This document shows, one piece after another, positions 62,093-64,000 of a DNA stretch of 64,000 nucleotides. Made by a program: the position numbers and the translations under genes. Source of the DNA: Methylotenera sp049662045 (GTDB lineage Bacteria; Pseudomonadota; Gammaproteobacteria; Burkholderiales; Methylophilaceae); the NCBI GenBank assembly GCA_049662045.1, contig JBATAW010000017.1, positions 1 through 64,000 of the forward strand, given 5' to 3'. The notes under the pieces were generated by a model that was not told the origin of the DNA, did not search any database, and saw only the letters and a program-made list of their open reading frames with translations. Numbering within the stretch: position 1 is the stretch's first letter; every line of letters begins with the position of its first letter.

Positions 62093-63382
62093 ATGTATTT
62101 AAACCAAATTACCAGAAAACTTTGCAAAATGTCAGAAAATTTAATTTCACATTCAATTTTTACCAGAGACTTTTGGAGTAGGTTCTCCAACCCGTCATCT
62201 GCAGTATTAAGTAAATCGATTTTAACCTTTCTTGTGATAGCAGAAAGCTTAGTTTCTTTCTTTTGGATATACACTTTATCAGGCTTAGGTGAGGGCTATG
62301 CTTTTATTGCGGCTGTTCCTTATGCGTATTTAGTGGTGTCATATGTCAGTTTGTTTTTGTTTTATCGTTTCAAGCGTTTTGAATATTTCACCTTTACACA
62401 ATTGGTCATGTTACTGGTCATGCCTTTTTTTATGCAATGGGCTATTGGCGGCTTTGCAGCGTCTAGTGGTGTAGCTATTTGGGCTATTTTATGTCCTGTG
62501 GGCGCCTTAATGATTTTAGGCACACATCAATCAACCGCTTGGTTTTTGCTATTTTTCTTTTTAGCAATTATTTCGTGGGTATTAAATAATCGCTTTGCCA
62601 GCAATGCGCTGCCAATTCCAACCAATGTAAAAGATGCCTTTTTCTTAATGAATATTACGGGTACTGCCTCAATTTTATATGGTGTATTACGTTATTTTCA
62701 GGCACAAAAAGAACGTATATTGCAGTCACTTGAGCTTGAACAAGCGCGCTCTGAAAAATTGTTACTCAATATTTTGCCAGCACCCATTGCCGCACGTCTA
62801 AAAGCCAATGACATGCGCATTGCTGATCATTATGATTCAGTCACTGTTATGTTTGCCGATTTAATTAATTTCACACAGCTATCTGAAAAAATGTCACCAA
62901 CTCAGCTCATTGAGCTTTTATCACAAGTATTTGTTCGATTTGATGAGTTGGCTGAAAAATATCAAGTCGAAAAAATTAAAACCATAGGTGATGCTTATAT
63001 GGTTATTTCTGGCGCACCCGTGATATGCCATGATCATGCTGAAAAAATAGCTAAAATGGCTCTAGAAATGCACATCGCGTTGCAGGAGGTTTCTCAAACA
63101 AATGGCATAGACCTTAACATGCGAATTGGCATTAACACAGGGCCAGTGGTTGCTGGCGTCATAGGCAGTGCTAAGTTTAGCTATGACTTATGGGGTGATA
63201 CCGTCAATATGGCGAGCCGCATGGAGAGTACGGGTATTATGGGTGAAATTCAAGTTTCAGAATCCACACAGTTAGCCTTAAAAAACATCTATGATTTTTC
63301 TCTGCGAAAAAATGTAGAAATAAAAGGCAAAGGAAAATTAGACACATTTATTTTACAAAGCCAAAAGAAAATTATCAATTAA
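62093..63382 (+). CDS. Six-TM class III adenylyl cyclase
   Basis: 429 residues. Six hydrophobic segments (about 42-62, 70-92, 102-120, 124-143, 147-165, 182-200), a short helical transducer (about 205-238), and a cyclase domain. Metal-binding Asp256 and Asp300, adenine-selecting Lys296 and Asp365, and transition-state Asn372 and Arg376 are all present, so it should make cAMP without a partner subunit, as a homodimer. The layout and residue numbers match what I recall for Mycobacterium Rv1625c. The membrane part may sense a ligand. ATG 62093 is used; 62129 is possible. No target gene is adjacent. Confidence 0.88.
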   Translation: MYLNQITRKLCKMSENLISHSIFTRDFWSRFSNPSSAVLSKSILTFLVIAESLVSFFWIYTLSGLGEGYAFIAAVPYAYLVVSYVSLFLFYRFKRFEYFTFTQLVMLLVMPFFMQWAIGGFAASSGVAIWAILCPVGALMILGTHQSTAWFLLFFFLAIISWVLNNRFASNALPIPTNVKDAFFLMNITGTASILYGVLRYFQAQKERILQSLELEQARSEKLLLNILPAPIAARLKANDMRIADHYDSVTVMFADLINFTQLSEKMSPTQLIELLSQVFVRFDELAEKYQVEKIKTIGDAYMVISGAPVICHDHAEKIAKMALEMHIALQEVSQTNGIDLNMRIGINTGPVVAGVIGSAKFSYDLWGDTVNMASRMESTGIMGEIQVSESTQLALKNIYDFSLRKNVEIKGKGKLDTFILQSQKKIIN

Positions 63383-63454
63383 AATCATTGAAGCCAATTT
63401 AAAACAAAGGTTATCAGCTATAATGCCTCGCCTTTTAGGGTAAAAAATTAATTC

Positions 63455-63545
63455 GGAAGGGTGGATGAGCGGTTTAAGTCGCACGCCTGGAAAGCGTGTT
63501 TAGGTGAATAACCTAACGCGGGTTCGAATCCCGCCTCTTCCGCCA
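63455..63545 (+). tRNA. tRNA-Ser (anticodon GGA)
   Basis: Acceptor GGAAGGG pairs with CTCTTCC (one G-T). The anticodon stem CACGC/GCGTG holds loop CTGGAAA with GGA at 63489-63491. A long variable arm (TAGGT/ACCTA) marks a class II serine tRNA. The T-arm is GCGGG-TTCGAAT-CCCGC, with discriminator G and encoded CCA. Confidence 0.97.
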
Positions 63546-63865
63546 TTTGCTTTTGTCATGACGTATCATCAACCATCAAAGACCCTAGTAAATATTAGCC
63601 TCACCACCAATTTGAGTTGCATTCAATAGCCAATCTATTGATTCAGCATTACAATAACAGGCAAGTTTTGGGTGTCAACTTGACTCAGCCAAGCCTATCT
63701 GCTTTTATCGCGCGAAATGTAAAGTTAGATGTAGATAGAAAGTTATAAAACTGCGCGGAGATACAATCTATCTTCAATATAGGAATTACTAGGATAGGTT
63801 AAAAACCTCACCAATAACGGTTGGAAAGATATGTCAGGTAAAGTTATCAAAAACGCAAACTGAAG
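63546..63865. other. Intergenic region with no recognised gene
   Basis: About 320 bases downstream of the tRNA. I see no open frame of interest, integrase or attachment duplication of the tRNA 3' end in it. Confidence 0.5.
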
Positions 63866-64000
63866 ATGCAAAAAATCATTAAATTTAAATATTTACTCAT
63901 CATATTGGCATTATTTCAAGTAGTTGGTTGCAATTATCCTGATTCATGGGGTTATTCAAACAGTACTCAACTAAGCAGTAAAACCTTATATGTTGGGTTT
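63866..64000 (+). CDS. Lipoprotein, N-terminal part only (runs off the window)
   Basis: 45 codons are visible. A basic start (M-Q-K-I-I-K-F-K) and hydrophobic core are followed by lipobox V-V-G-C, then a Ser/Asn/Tyr-rich mature start (N-Y-P-D-S-W-G-Y-S-N-S). Signal peptidase II processing and membrane anchoring are expected. A weak GAAG precedes the ATG. The family cannot be told from this fragment. Confidence 0.65.
   Translation, partial: MQKIIKFKYLLIILALFQVVGCNYPDSWGYSNSTQLSSKTLYVGF

Noticed and set aside
63546..63865. Genomic island attached at tRNA-Ser
   Set aside because: No integrase gene and no repeat of the tRNA 3' end within the visible 455 bases.
1..64000. CRISPR array, prophage or restriction system
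   Set aside because: No regularly spaced direct repeats, cas-like, phage structural or nuclease/methylase genes were seen on either strand.

Overview
The window looks like chromosome of an aerobic methylotrophic betaproteobacterium of the Methylophilaceae (Methylotenera/Methylophilus type). The main reason is a trimethylamine dehydrogenase and an electron-transfer flavoprotein that read, from memory, as close relatives of the Methylophilus methylotrophus W3A1 proteins. The base composition is AT-rich, and the 4.5S RNA-dnaX-ybaB-recR order fits the group. No sequence search was run, so the taxonomy is inference from recognised protein sequence.

Layout. 1-700: decayed mobile DNA (start of an IS3-type orfA, an IS256-type transposase remnant) and the first copy of a dispersed palindromic repeat. 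0.7-7.4 kb: housekeeping genes on the minus strand (uup, a small exported protein, dedA, mfd). 7.5-21.6 kb: a methylated-amine island. On the minus strand are a DMT-family permease with two tiny companion genes and a dimethylamine dehydrogenase (dmd). On the plus strand are an APC permease, trimethylamine dehydrogenase (tmd), a membrane-anchored Fe-S/cytochrome b oxidoreductase, a leucine-rich-variant repeat protein, and etfB-etfA. Together they suggest TMA/DMA uptake, demethylation, and electron flow from flavoprotein to ETF to the quinone pool. 22.0-27.0 kb: a three-gene unit behind a perfect FNR-type box (TonB-dependent receptor, periplasmic binding protein, di-haem c oxidoreductase). 27.4-33.7 kb: dadA, a small protein, a GC-rich baeRF-type gene, ridA, an aminotransferase and a UPF0114 membrane protein.

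33.7-49.2 kb: a nearly complete polyamine catabolic locus: puuB, puuD, puuA, spuC-like aminotransferase, potFGHI-like importer, gabD, puuC and gabT. Putrescine would enter through the ABC importer, be glutamylated (PuuA), oxidised (PuuB, PuuC) and hydrolysed to GABA (PuuD), or be transaminated directly (SpuC). GabT and GabD would then give succinate. Inside the locus, an orphan gene pair is bracketed by copies of the puuB 3' end plus the dispersed repeat.

49.3-56.1 kb: a surface-polysaccharide region on the minus strand (exported glycosidase-like protein and two tandem O-antigen ligase/polymerase paralogues, one fused to an FHA domain). 56.3-64.0 kb: doxX-like gene, recR-ybaB-dnaX, 4.5S RNA, a DUF779 gene with an aldehyde dehydrogenase, a six-TM class III adenylyl cyclase, tRNA-Ser(GGA) and a truncated lipoprotein gene at the right edge. 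There is no CRISPR array, prophage, rRNA or obvious replication origin.
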